A stretch of 64,000 nt of DNA. Origin: Ruminococcus sp. Lineage in GTDB: Bacteria > Bacillota > Clostridia > Oscillospirales > Acutalibacteraceae. The notes below the pieces were generated by a model that searched no databases, was not told the origin of the DNA, and worked only from the letters and a program-made list of their open reading frames with translations. Both the position numbers and the translations under genes were made by a program. Where the stretch lies: assembly GCA_017433905.1 (NCBI GenBank), contig JAFRGI010000015.1:1-64000 (forward strand), given 5' to 3'. Shown here one piece after another: positions 52,079 to 60,133 of the stretch. Positions within the stretch are counted from its first letter, which is position 1. Each line of letters opens with the position of its first letter.

Positions 52079-54143
52079 TATTCTTCACGAAATCCGAGGA
52101 CGTCTGCGGATACATATTCTGTCAAAATACAGTCGGGAGGATTTTGTCCGTTTGTATTGCGCGTTGAACGCTAACCGTCAAATCAAACGCTGTAAGGTAT
52201 ATCCTTCGACAAACGATTTGATGATAGAGTATGCGTGCGGCAAAAAGGAAGCGCTAAAGCTCCTTTGTGAAACCGATCCCTACAGCGCAGTTGCTCCGGA
52301 GCACGCTCTGACCTCTGTTACAAAGGCAAGGGAGCTGACACGGCAATATATCGGTCGATTGGTCGGGAAAGTCGCCGCAAGGTATTTCAGACGTTGGTTT
52401 ATCCCTAAGTATATCCGCGTCGCTATCCTTGCGGTAAAAGCAGCGCGGTACATTTGGAAAGCCTTGAAATGCCTGTCAAAAGGCAGATTGGAAGTATCTG
52501 TTTTAGATGCGACCGCCATCACGGTATCACTGATCAGGCGCGATTTCAAAACCGCGGATTCGGTGATGTTCCTGTTGGAAATCGGCGAGATATTAGAAGA
52601 TTGGACGCACAAGAAATCCATCAGCGATTTGGCAGGAAGTATGTCGCTGAACGTCGGCAAGGTGTGGCTGAAAACAGAAGGACAGCCTGTTTTGGTGAAA
52701 TCATCCGAGATAAACTCCGGAGATGAAATCATTGTGAACGCCGGCGGTATGATACCCTTTGACGGAGTTGTCAGCGGCGGCGAAGCATTGGTGAATCAAT
52801 CTACCCTGACAGGTGAAGGCGTACCTGTTCACAGATGTACAGGCACGACGGTATATGCAGGAACGGTTATCGAAGAAGGTGAACTGACGATTAGGGTAAC
52901 GCAAAACGCGGGTTCTTCACGATATGATAAAATCGTCACAATGATCGAGGAAACCGAGAAACTGAAATCAAACGTAGAAAGTAAAGCGGAGCACCTTGCC
53001 GATAAGCTGGTACCGCTGACATTTCTCGGAACAGCTGCGGTGTGGCTGCTGACGCGAAACGTTACCAAGGCACTTTCGGTTTTAATGGTTGATTTTTCCT
53101 GCGCGCTAAAGCTTGCAATGCCTGTAACGGTATTGTCTGCAATCAGAGAAGCGAATGCCTATGGAATCACCGTTAAGGGCGGCAAATTTTTGGAAAAAAT
53201 CGCTGTTGCCAATACGATAGTATTTGACAAAACGGGTACCCTTACCAGGGCAAATCCGACTGTTCACAGTGTGGTTTCATTTTGCGATAAGAGTCCCGAT
53301 GATTTGTTGAAAATCGCTGCTTGTTTGGAGGAGCATTTCCCTCACTCTATTGCAAACGCGGTTGTGAGGGCAGCCAAAGAGAAAAATCTAATCCACGATG
53401 AAATGCACACGAAGGTGGAGTATGTGGTGGCACACGGCGTGAAGTCCACTATTGACGGCGCGCAGGTGCTGATAGGCAGCTATCATTTTATCTTTGAGGA
53501 TATGGGAGCGGCGGTTCCGCTCGGAACAGAACAGAAGCTGCTTGCCGTAGCGAGCACGTATTCCCGTCTGTATCTTTCGATTGACGGTTGGCTTGCGGCG
53601 GTGATCTGTATTGAAGATCCGCTCAGGGTGGAAGCGGCTGATGTCGTTGCGCAGCTAAAAGAGCTTGGTTTTGAGAATATCGTCATGATGACGGGCGACA
53701 GCAAGCACACGGCGCAGACGATAGCCGAAAAAGTTGGCGTTGACCGCTTTTATGCGGAGGTGCTTCCCGAAGAAAAGGCGCAGTTTGTTCAGGATGAAAA
53801 AGCGAAGAGAAATACAGTTGTGATGATCGGCGACGGGGTGAATGATTCTCCCGCGCTTTCGTCAGCAGATGTCGGTATCGCTATTTCTAACGGTGCGGCA
53901 ATTGCGAGAGAAATTGCGGATATCACAATTGCGGAAGAAGATTTAAAAAGCTTGGTTACCCTGAGAAAGCTGAGTATAGTTATGATGAAGCGGATCGGCA
54001 GAAATTATCGCTCCATTCTTTCTATAAACGGCGGTCTGATTGCGCTCGGCGTGAGCGGCTTGGCACAGCCGACTACGACCGCTATGCTCCATAACGCTTC
54101 AACGCTGGGAATCGGTTTGCTCAGCACCAAAAAGTTAATCTAA
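52068..54143 (+). CDS. Heavy-metal P1B-type ATPase, probably iron-linked
   Basis: 691 residues from the ATG at 52068, overlapping DUF6110 by 11 bases; an upstream TTG in frame is less likely. N-terminal RGRLRIHILSKY is a divergent metal-binding-like domain. Actuator motif TLTGEGVPV, phosphorylation site DKTGTLTR, HP-type motif PHSIANAV, hinge GDGVNDSPALS. The membrane metal motif, usually CPC or SPC, is SCALKLAMP here. The metal cannot be read with certainty, but the DtxR-type operator and the feo genes downstream point to iron or manganese. The stop TAA (54141-54143) is shared with the end of a repeat element. Confidence 0.9.
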   Translation: MKFNILHEIRGRLRIHILSKYSREDFVRLYCALNANRQIKRCKVYPSTNDLMIEYACGKKEALKLLCETDPYSAVAPEHALTSVTKARELTRQYIGRLVGKVAARYFRRWFIPKYIRVAILAVKAARYIWKALKCLSKGRLEVSVLDATAITVSLIRRDFKTADSVMFLLEIGEILEDWTHKKSISDLAGSMSLNVGKVWLKTEGQPVLVKSSEINSGDEIIVNAGGMIPFDGVVSGGEALVNQSTLTGEGVPVHRCTGTTVYAGTVIEEGELTIRVTQNAGSSRYDKIVTMIEETEKLKSNVESKAEHLADKLVPLTFLGTAAVWLLTRNVTKALSVLMVDFSCALKLAMPVTVLSAIREANAYGITVKGGKFLEKIAVANTIVFDKTGTLTRANPTVHSVVSFCDKSPDDLLKIAACLEEHFPHSIANAVVRAAKEKNLIHDEMHTKVEYVVAHGVKSTIDGAQVLIGSYHFIFEDMGAAVPLGTEQKLLAVASTYSRLYLSIDGWLAAVICIEDPLRVEAADVVAQLKELGFENIVMMTGDSKHTAQTIAEKVGVDRFYAEVLPEEKAQFVQDEKAKRNTVVMIGDGVNDSPALSSADVGIAISNGAAIAREIADITIAEEDLKSLVTLRKLSIVMMKRIGRNYRSILSINGGLIALGVSGLAQPTTTAMLHNASTLGIGLLSTKKLI

Positions 54144-54244
54144 GGCAATACCGCATAATGTTGGTGTACGGATTGCGCAGTAAGATTTTTCGTCAGGTTG
54201 GACAAATAATCCGTTCGCATACTGCCGTATGGGGGCGTTGCCCT
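54140..54244. repeat. MITE-like element, copy 4 (internally deleted)
   Basis: CTAAGGCAATACCGCATAAT to GCGTTGCCCTAA. It matches the right-hand half of copy 1 in inverse order (GGTGTACGGATTGCGCAG, TTTTTCGTCAGGTTGGAC, AAATAATCCG). Its left end carries the ATPase stop codon. Confidence 0.65.
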
Positions 54245-54252
54245 AAATATAT

Positions 54253-54286
54253 CAAAAGCCTGTTCAGTGTTTCAGGCTTTTGTTTA
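54253..54286 (+). terminator. Terminator after the P-type ATPase operon
   Basis: CAAAAGCCTG and CAGGCTTTTG, perfect 10-bp stem, followed by TTTA. Confidence 0.8.
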
Positions 54287-54294
54287 AGGAAGGC

Positions 54295-54312
54295 GGTTAG
54301 CTTTCGCTAATT
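54295..54312 (+). promoter_or_regulatory. DtxR-type operator before the ZIP pseudogene
   Basis: GGTTAGCTTTCGCTAATT, with a GGAGGGG ribosome site about 8 bases after it. Confidence 0.7.
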
Positions 54313-54329
54313 GAAATAAGGAGGGGAAA

Positions 54330-54472
54330 AGCAAGCCGTTTGCTTTTTTCGGTGGCGTTATATCCGGCGCGGTAGAGCCGAAATGGCACAGGGAGAGCAT
54401 TCCAACGTTGGAGTCATTATGTTTGCTGTCGGTTTTGCGCTGATGATGATTCTGGACGTGGCTTTAGGATGA
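54330..54472 (+). pseudogene. ZIP-family metal transporter remnant
   Basis: Two separate pieces of a ZIP transporter survive in different frames. Positions 54336-54380 encode PFAFFGGVISGAVEP, like the conserved GAVEP helix of the family. Positions 54383-54472 encode MAQGEHSNVGVIMFAVGF and then MMILDVALG with a stop, the usual C-terminal helix. About 200 N-terminal residues and the linker are missing, so the gene is dead. The operator and ribosome site upstream are intact, showing that it belonged to the same metal regulon as its neighbours. Confidence 0.75.
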
Positions 54473-54498
54473 TAGGCTGAATGCTTGAAAAATATGTC

Positions 54499-54593
54499 TT
54501 GACAAAACAAATAAAGACTGATATAATAGCTCAGTAAAGTTAGGCTAACCGCCTGACTTTTATAGTTTACGGATAGGTTGGTTTATGCTAACC
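54499..54593 (+). promoter_or_regulatory. Promoter and two DtxR-type operators of the second regulator
   Basis: TTGACA (54499-54504), 17-base spacer, TATAAT (54522-54527), a consensus promoter. GTTAGGCTAAC at 54539-54549 is palindromic around one base, and GGTTGGTTTATGCTAACC at 54576-54593 is a second, looser site. This suggests autoregulation. Confidence 0.8.
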
Positions 54594-54612
54594 TTTTGCC
54601 GGTGGGACAACT

Positions 54613-54987
54613 ATGGAACGGAATCAAAAGGTAGAAGATTATATGCGAATCATTTATCGCCTTCGGGAAAACGGTTTGGTTCGCGGCGCGTATATCGCGC
54701 GTGAGCTGGGCGTTTCAAAACCAACGGTTTCTGTTGCACTGAAAGAAATGGAAGCGGTGGGTTACTTGGCTATTCAGCCTGACCGAACCGTTGATTTGAC
54801 TGAAAAGGGCGAAAAAATCGGTGAATATGTCATCAAACGGAATCGTGTGATATTCGGCTTGTTGACCGATTTAGGTGTGGATAAAAAAACTGCGGATGAA
54901 GATGCTTGCAATATGGAACATGGAATCAGTGAAGAATCACTGAAAGCATTGTGTGATTTACGGCAGTTTTTGCGCGCGATTCGCTAG
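54613..54987 (+). CDS. DtxR/MntR-family metalloregulator 2
   Basis: 124 residues: winged helix (LVRGAYIARELGVSKPTVSVALKEMEAVGYLAIQPD) and a dimerisation/metal helix with RNRVIFGLLTDLGVDKKTADEDACNMEHGIS. Cys and the E-H pair occupy the same positions as in regulator 1 at 49822, to which it is clearly related. No SH3-like third domain is present, so it is MntR-sized. Two operators in its own promoter indicate autoregulation, and it directly precedes the feo genes, so it is the best candidate for the local iron-dependent repressor. Confidence 0.9.
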   Translation: MERNQKVEDYMRIIYRLRENGLVRGAYIARELGVSKPTVSVALKEMEAVGYLAIQPDRTVDLTEKGEKIGEYVIKRNRVIFGLLTDLGVDKKTADEDACNMEHGISEESLKALCDLRQFLRAIR

Positions 54988-55031
54988 ACGTATTCTTTGC
55001 AACAAACAGATGAATAACTTTATACTGCACA

Positions 55032-55047
55032 GTTAGCCTTAGCTAAC
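55032..55047 (+). promoter_or_regulatory. DtxR-type operator before feoA
   Basis: GTTAGC, CTTA, GCTAAC: a perfect palindrome 37 bases before the first feoA start. Confidence 0.8.
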
Positions 55048-55083
55048 CTGTTAAAATAAAAATAAATGAAAAGGGGGATTACT

Positions 55084-55293
55084 ATGCCGCTTACGCTTGC
55101 AGTTATCGGTGAAGAAAATATCATAAAACGGATCGGCGGAAATGCCGATGTAAGAGCGCACCTGCAAAACTTGGGTTTTGTATCCGGCGCAGTCGTAACA
55201 GTTGTCAGCTCTATGGGCGGCAATCTGATTGTCAATGTTAAAAATGCACGAATTGCTATCAGCAGAGAAATGGCGCAAAAGATAATGATTTAA
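55084..55293 (+). CDS. feoA: FeoA-domain protein 1
   Basis: 69 residues from the ATG at 55084, behind AAAGGGGG. A single FeoA SH3-like domain: L-x-x-I-G-G-N ... HLQNLGFVSGAVVTVV ... NLIVNVKNARIAISREMAQKI. FeoA is a small cytoplasmic protein needed for full Fe(II) transport by FeoB. Two feoA genes lie side by side, as is usual in Clostridia. It lies under the operator at 55032. Confidence 0.93.
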   Translation: MPLTLAVIGEENIIKRIGGNADVRAHLQNLGFVSGAVVTVVSSMGGNLIVNVKNARIAISREMAQKIMI

Positions 55294-55308
55294 GGAGGGA
55301 ATCAGGCT

Positions 55309-55530
55309 ATGAAAACTTTAAGAGAGGTTGCTATCGGCAGTACCTGCAAAGTTAAGAAGCTCCACGGTGAGGGAGCGGTCAAACGCCGTATCATGGACAT
55401 GGGCATCACCAAGGGCGTTGAAATCAAGGTGCAGAAGGTTGCTCCGTTGGGCGATCCAATGGAAGTAACCGTGCGCGGCTATCAGCTTTCTATCCGTAAG
55501 GCCGATGCGGAAATGGTAGAGGTCAGCTGA
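55309..55530 (+). CDS. feoA: FeoA-domain protein 2
   Basis: 73 residues with KKLHGEGAVKRRIMDMGITKGVEIKVQKVAPLGDPMEVTVRGYQLSIRKADAEMV, the canonical FeoA signature and closer to the classical form than the preceding copy. The ribosome site AAGGAGGG lies in the 15-base gap between the two genes. It probably works with FeoB, whose gene starts 138 bases downstream behind a separate operator. Confidence 0.95.
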   Translation: MKTLREVAIGSTCKVKKLHGEGAVKRRIMDMGITKGVEIKVQKVAPLGDPMEVTVRGYQLSIRKADAEMVEVS

Positions 55531-55625
55531 GCTGACGGACAGTGCACCTTTGGAACAATTTGTGTTACAATGCGTCGGTATAACGGCGCGTCATAACTGT
55601 GCATTGACCAAAAAACGTGTCCTGC

Positions 55626-55642
55626 GGTTAGCGAAAGCTAAT
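55626..55642 (+). promoter_or_regulatory. DtxR-type operator before feoB
   Basis: GGTTAGC, GAAA, GCTAAT, 27 bases before the feoB start. Confidence 0.75.
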
Positions 55643-55668
55643 AAATTAAAATGAATCGAGGGAGAACT

Positions 55669-58146
55669 ATGAAAATGAAAATTGCCTTAGCGGGCAACCC
55701 GAACAGCGGCAAAACCACGCTGTTCAACGCGTTGACGGGCGCAAATCAATTCGTTGGTAACTGGCCCGGCGTAACTGTCGAGAAGAAGGAAGGCAAGTTA
55801 AAAAAGCACAACGACGTGACAATTACCGACTTACCGGGTATATACTCCCTTTCTCCCTATACTTTGGAGGAGGTCGTCGCGCGTAATTATTTGATTGACG
55901 AGCGACCCGACGCGATTCTCAATATCGTTGACGGCACTAACTTGGAACGCAACCTGTACTTAACCACTCAGCTTTGCGAGCTCGGTATACCCGTTGTTGT
56001 CGCCATCAATATGATGGACGTTGTGGAAAAGACAGGCGTTAAAATCAACACCAAAGAGCTTAGCCGTGCGCTTGGCTGCAAGGTGGTCGAGATATCCGCG
56101 CTGAAAAACAAGGGTATAGGAGAAGCTGCCGAAGCCGCGATCAAGGCTGCCGAGGACAAAAAGCCTGTACCTAAGCACACATTTGAAGGCTCTGTGGAGC
56201 ACGCCATCGCGCATATTGAGGAAGCGTGCGTTCACGAGCTTCCCGAGGAACAGCAGCGTTGGTACGCAGTCAAAATCTTCGAGCGCGACGAAAAGGTCAT
56301 GGAAAAGCTCGGTCTTGATGAAGCGACAAAAAACCACGTTGAAAAGGACATCAAAGTCGTTGAGGAAGAATATGACGACGACGCTGAAAGTATCATCACC
56401 AACGAGCGTTACGTCTACATAGGCAAAATCATAAACGGAGTTTACAAGAACAAGCAAAAGGGACAGCTCTCGACATCCGACAAAATCGACAAGGTCGTTA
56501 CCAACCGTTTTTTGGGTCTGCCGATTTTCATTGTGATCATGTTCCTTGTGTACTACATTTCGATGGTCACTGTCGGAACAGCAGCAACTGATTGGATGAA
56601 CGACGGCGTTTTCGGCGACGGTTATCATCTGTTTGCGATCGGCGACCGCGAATATGAAGAACACGCGGAAGCAATCGGCGTTTTGACAGGAACGGCTGAA
56701 TCTGCGGAAAACGAAGCGGTTTTGACCGCACTCGACTTTGAAAGCGAGGATTACGATTCTGCCACTGCGGTATCTGCTGTCAAAACCTTTGCTTCAAGCG
56801 TAAAGGACAGCGACGAATTCACCTATGAGGTAGAGGACGAGGAAACGCTCGAGGTATCGAAAGAAACCGTATCGGGCGAGGATGTAAAATCCGCCGCCGA
56901 GACCTTTGAAAAGAACAAGGGCAAGCCCGATGCTCCTGCCGAATTCGGCATTTGGGTTCCGGGTATCCCCATTATTGTAGGCAACTGGCTTGAAGCTGCC
57001 AAAGCCCCCGAATGGCTGTCGGGACTTATCCTCGACGGTATCATCGCAGGCGTAGGCGCTGTGCTCGGATTCGTTCCGCAAATGCTCGTGCTCTTTTTGC
57101 TGCTCGCGATGTTGGAAGCCTGCGGCTATATGGCGCGTATCGCGTTTGTACTCGACCGTATTTTCTGTCGCTTTGGTCTCTCAGGCAAAAGCTTTATCCC
57201 GATCCTTATCGGTACGGGCTGCGGAATCCCCGGCATCATGGCGTCGCGAACGATTGAAAATGAGCGTGACCGCCGCATGACGATCATGACCACCACCTTT
57301 ATCCCCTGCGGAGCGAAGGTTCCGTTTATTTCTATGATCGCGGGCGCTATCTTCGGCGGTTCTCCGTGGGTCGCGACAGGCGCTTACTTTATAGGTATGG
57401 CTGCGATCATCGTCTCGGGTATTATGCTCAAAAAGACAAAGCCCTTTGCGGGTGAGCCTGCTCCGTTCGTTATGGAACTTCCGGCGTATCATCTGCCGAC
57501 AATCGGCAACGTGCTCCGCTCCATGTGGGAGCGCGGCTGGTCATTCATCAAAAAGGCAGGAACGATCATCTTGCTCTCGACTATCGTACTCTGGTTCCTG
57601 AGCCGCTTCGGCTGGGTCGACGGCGCGTTCGGTATGCTCGCTGAGGAAGAGATCAGAAACAGTATACTTGCTATTTTCGGCAACGCTATCTCTTGGATAT
57701 TTGCTCCGCTAGGCTGGGGCAACTGGCAGGCGGCTGTGGCTTCGATCACAGGTCTGATTGCCAAGGAGAACATTGTTGGCACGATGGGTGTTCTTTACGG
57801 CGGTGGAGAACTCAGCACATGGGCGACGCTTGTGCAGGTGTTTACAAGCATTACGGGCTTTTCGTTCCTTGTTTTTAACCTGCTCTGCGCTCCCTGCTTC
57901 GCGGCGATGGGCGCTATCAAGCGCGAAATGAACAGCGCCAAGTGGACGTTCTTCGCTATCGCTTACCAGTGCGGTTTTGCCTATGTAATTGCGCTCTGCA
58001 TCAACCAGATCGGCGGCGCTTTCACAGGTAACCTGAACGTAATCGGATTGATTGTGTCAATTGTTCTGATTGCAGGAATGCTGTTTATGCTCTTTAAGCC
58101 TTATAAGGAAGCGAATAAGCTGACGAAGAAAGTCAGAACAAAATAA
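55669..58146 (+). CDS. feoB: Ferrous iron transporter FeoB
   Basis: 825 residues from the ATG at 55669 (GAGGGAG just before it; an ATG at 55651 has no ribosome site). N-terminal G domain: GNPNSGKTTLFNALTG, DLPGIYSLSPYT, NMMD, then a helical regulatory region. The membrane part shows the Gate motifs, including GTGCGIPGIMASRTIENERDRRMTIMTTTFIPCGAKVPF with its conserved Cys. Between helix 1 (about residue 285) and the next membrane segment lies an acidic insert of ~110 residues (LDFESEDYDSATAVSAVKTF and DEFTYEVEDEETLEVSKETV), larger than in many relatives and probably extracytoplasmic. It imports Fe(II). Confidence 0.97.
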   Translation: MKMKIALAGNPNSGKTTLFNALTGANQFVGNWPGVTVEKKEGKLKKHNDVTITDLPGIYSLSPYTLEEVVARNYLIDERPDAILNIVDGTNLERNLYLTTQLCELGIPVVVAINMMDVVEKTGVKINTKELSRALGCKVVEISALKNKGIGEAAEAAIKAAEDKKPVPKHTFEGSVEHAIAHIEEACVHELPEEQQRWYAVKIFERDEKVMEKLGLDEATKNHVEKDIKVVEEEYDDDAESIITNERYVYIGKIINGVYKNKQKGQLSTSDKIDKVVTNRFLGLPIFIVIMFLVYYISMVTVGTAATDWMNDGVFGDGYHLFAIGDREYEEHAEAIGVLTGTAESAENEAVLTALDFESEDYDSATAVSAVKTFASSVKDSDEFTYEVEDEETLEVSKETVSGEDVKSAAETFEKNKGKPDAPAEFGIWVPGIPIIVGNWLEAAKAPEWLSGLILDGIIAGVGAVLGFVPQMLVLFLLLAMLEACGYMARIAFVLDRIFCRFGLSGKSFIPILIGTGCGIPGIMASRTIENERDRRMTIMTTTFIPCGAKVPFISMIAGAIFGGSPWVATGAYFIGMAAIIVSGIMLKKTKPFAGEPAPFVMELPAYHLPTIGNVLRSMWERGWSFIKKAGTIILLSTIVLWFLSRFGWVDGAFGMLAEEEIRNSILAIFGNAISWIFAPLGWGNWQAAVASITGLIAKENIVGTMGVLYGGGELSTWATLVQVFTSITGFSFLVFNLLCAPCFAAMGAIKREMNSAKWTFFAIAYQCGFAYVIALCINQIGGAFTGNLNVIGLIVSIVLIAGMLFMLFKPYKEANKLTKKVRTK

Positions 58147-58158
58147 GGAGCTGATTAT

Positions 58159-58335
58159 ATGTTCGCTTGGATTACAAGCAATTTTTGGACAATCGTTATC
58201 TGCGCTGTGCTGATCGGCATTGTCGCTGCAATCATAATCAGTATGGTCAGAAAAAAGAAGCAAGGCAAATCTGTAGTTTGCAACTGCGGCAACTGCAAAA
58301 ACTGCGCTATGCACGGATCATGTCACAAACAATAA
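58159..58335 (+). CDS. FeoB-associated Cys-rich membrane protein
   Basis: 58 residues: one transmembrane helix (FWTIVICAVLIGIVAAIIISM), a basic stretch (VRKKKQGKS) and a cysteine tail CNCGNCKNCAMHGSCHKQ. This is the form of the FeoB-associated Cys-rich proteins (sometimes called FeoC-like) which follow feoB in Clostridia. The cysteines may pass or sense iron. AAGGAG lies before the ATG, 12 bases after feoB, so it is co-transcribed. Confidence 0.92.
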   Translation: MFAWITSNFWTIVICAVLIGIVAAIIISMVRKKKQGKSVVCNCGNCKNCAMHGSCHKQ

Positions 58336-58340
58336 GCTCT

Positions 58341-58388
58341 AAAAAAACAGGTATCAAGTGTCATAACGGCATTTGATACCTGTTTTTC
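58341..58388 (+). terminator. Terminator of the feo operon
   Basis: AAAACAGGTATCAA and TTGATACCTGTTTT, 14-bp stem followed by T. Confidence 0.9.
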
Positions 58389-58435
58389 TTGATCGAAAAA
58401 TGAAAATGTAAAACCTTGCAGCGTTGTGAATCATT

Positions 58436-58579
58436 ATGGCAGTGGTTAAAAAGAAAGTTCCTATCCTCGGATACAGCAACGCCTCAACTACGCTGAACAT
58501 CTACACCCACGCCGTCAAAAAAGCCAAAGCAAAAGCGGCAAATGTGATGGCGGGACTGATAGACGAAAATGACCCGTAA
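58436..58579 (+). pseudogene. Tyrosine-recombinase (integrase) C-terminal remnant
   Basis: A 47-codon frame ends with ILGYSNASTTLNIYTHAVKK, then AKAKAANVMAGLIDEND. LGHSxxSTTLxxYTH is the end of phage-type integrases, with the catalytic Tyr in NIYTH. The catalytic Arg and the rest of the protein are missing, and upstream sequence does not continue the fold. It is the tail of a decayed integrase, next to a tRNA 3'-end fragment. Confidence 0.8.
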
Positions 58580-58676
58580 TGACCAAAATAATGACTTGAA
58601 CCGAAAATCAGCGGTTCAGGCAAAAAGAAAAACTCCCAAAATGGCTGACCAAAGCCATTTTCGGAGCAGATGTAGA

Positions 58677-58699
58677 TGGTGGAGATAACGGGGCTCGAA
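58677..58699 (-). other. tRNA 3'-end fragment, probable attachment-site scar
   Basis: The minus strand reads TTCGAGCCCCGTTATCTCCA then CCA: a T-loop (TTCGAGC), T-stem 3' strand (CCCGT), acceptor 3' strand (TATCTCC), A and CCA. The 5' half of the T-stem (ACGGG expected) is replaced by unrelated sequence, so similarity stops at the T-loop. This is how an att duplicate looks after integration into a tRNA gene. The 58600-59016 interval otherwise holds only a short hairpin (58638-58661). Confidence 0.6.
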
Positions 58700-59016
58700 G
58701 AAACGTGAAACGTTTTTCAGGAAGTCTTGCAAATCGCCGAAAGTGACGTGTTTATGCGGATAACGAGCACATTCCGAGTCACAGCAAAAATGACCTAAAA
58801 AAGACCAAATCCAGACCAACCACAAGCAGCAGAATAATCGTCATAAATAATATTTTTTGTATAACAGAGAAACTATCCTCGAAAAATCTCGACACCGTAT
58901 ATGGTAGGATACGACACATAACAGAATATAAATGTTTTTGATTTGGTGGAAAAGATGCTTCCAATCAAATGAATTTGAAACTGACATACAGTTACACCGC
59001 CCGGAGCGCCCTTTCA

Positions 59017-59913
59017 TCAATACCAATTATAGTTGTAATAATTGCTTCCTGCTCCGATGATAAAGTAGTTCATCATTTGAGCGTATCTTGCCGCGTTGAT
59101 TTCCTCGTCGGTATATTCAAACTCGAATTTTACCGCGCCGTTTGTTCCTGATTTTAGGATTGTGCCGGTTATGATACCGTTTTCCTTCTCGACCTCTACG
59201 GTCTTTTGAATCTGAGAAGGAGCTTCTCGGAAATCCGCCGACATAATTTTTACAATGCCGTCGCTGTCATACTCAGTTGTGTAAGTACCGTTGAATCTTG
59301 TCCAGTTTTTCTTTGATCCGGACGTCCATTTTGTAAAGTAGCCGGTGTTGATACTCTTTTTGATTACGCCGTTCTCTGTGAAAATCTGAACCGAATCCAT
59401 CTCCTCGGCAAATTCTTCAGGAGAAAACTCAGTGCCCGGCGTGTACCTTGAACCCATAAGAGAAGTAAAATATCCGTCGCCGTTAGCATACTGATAGATG
59501 GTGTCGCTTGATCCGCCGCCCTCGTTATCGGTATGGACGTTGTAAACCCTTCCGCTGTTGTACTCGATTTTCGTGGTTTCATGATCAGCGTCATTCTTTA
59601 TGACGGAAGTTTTAGGCATATTGTTTTCAAAAGTATATTCAAAAAGTATTTTCGATGAGCCGAGCTCTTCATCGTTGTAAACCTGTTCTATCATCGTGGG
59701 ATATGCGTTTTGATATTCCACGTTCTGCGTGTAATCCAAGCTCCATTCATTTGTATCATAGTCAGCACAGTACACTTTTACGCTTTTCACAAGTCTGTGT
59801 TTTGTTCCGTCAATATCCGTGGACGGGGCTGTATTTACTTCAGCAGCAAAAGCCGGGACCGTGGATGCAAAAAAAGTTGCCATGCAAATAAGAGCACAAA
59901 ATATTTTTTTCAT
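59017..59913 (-). CDS. Secreted protein of unknown family
   Basis: 298 residues with signal peptide (MKKIFCALICMATFFASTVPAFAAE). The mature part is beta-rich, with repeating hydrophobic/charged strands (HRLVKSVKVYCADYD, KTSVIKNDADHETTKIEYN, KTVEVEKENGIITGTILK), and ends with a tyrosine-rich tail NYYNYNWY after the helix EEINAARYAQMMNYF. I do not recognise the family. GGAG lies nine bases before the start. Its promoter region carries the same conserved block and 30-bp array as the gene at 60760-62343, so the two are probably switched on together. Confidence 0.75.
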   Translation of the reverse strand: MKKIFCALICMATFFASTVPAFAAEVNTAPSTDIDGTKHRLVKSVKVYCADYDTNEWSLDYTQNVEYQNAYPTMIEQVYNDEELGSSKILFEYTFENNMPKTSVIKNDADHETTKIEYNSGRVYNVHTDNEGGGSSDTIYQYANGDGYFTSLMGSRYTPGTEFSPEEFAEEMDSVQIFTENGVIKKSINTGYFTKWTSGSKKNWTRFNGTYTTEYDSDGIVKIMSADFREAPSQIQKTVEVEKENGIITGTILKSGTNGAVKFEFEYTDEEINAARYAQMMNYFIIGAGSNYYNYNWY

Positions 59914-59949
59914 TTTTTATTTCTCCGTTTCTTCTGTGTCATATTTTTT

Positions 59950-59971
59950 ACTGTGGTTATATGATAACATC
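59950..59971 (-). promoter_or_regulatory. Conserved promoter block of the secreted-protein pair (1)
   Basis: The minus strand reads GATGTTATCATATAACCACA then GT, matching GGTGTTATGATATAGCCACAGT at 62400-62422. It probably contains the -10 (TATCAT or TATGAT). Confidence 0.6.
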
Positions 59972-60010
59972 TAATCAAAATATAATCCATACTCAACTCT
60001 CCGCCGATCT

Positions 60011-60088
60011 GTCTGTTTTCGGACAGTTTGCAGAACAGTCGTCTATATTCGGACAGTTTGCAATATAATTGTCTATATCTTGCAATCC
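60011..60088. promoter_or_regulatory. Three-unit 30-bp operator array (1)
   Basis: Units begin at 60011, 60041 and 60071, exactly 30 bp apart: GTCTGTTTTCGGACAGTTTG, GTCTATATTCGGACAGTTTG, and GTCTATATCTTGCAAT (partial). The core GTCTATATTCGGAC is an imperfect palindrome. The array lies between the divergent genes 59913(-) and 60134(+). Confidence 0.75.
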
Positions 60089-60133
60089 GCCGGGAAATTT
60101 GATATGATACTATCATACCGAAGGAGCGTGGAT

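Noticed and set aside
60011..60088. 30-bp period repeats as a CRISPR array
   Set aside because: The units are contiguous, with no spacers, and only three; the position before promoters fits an operator array better.
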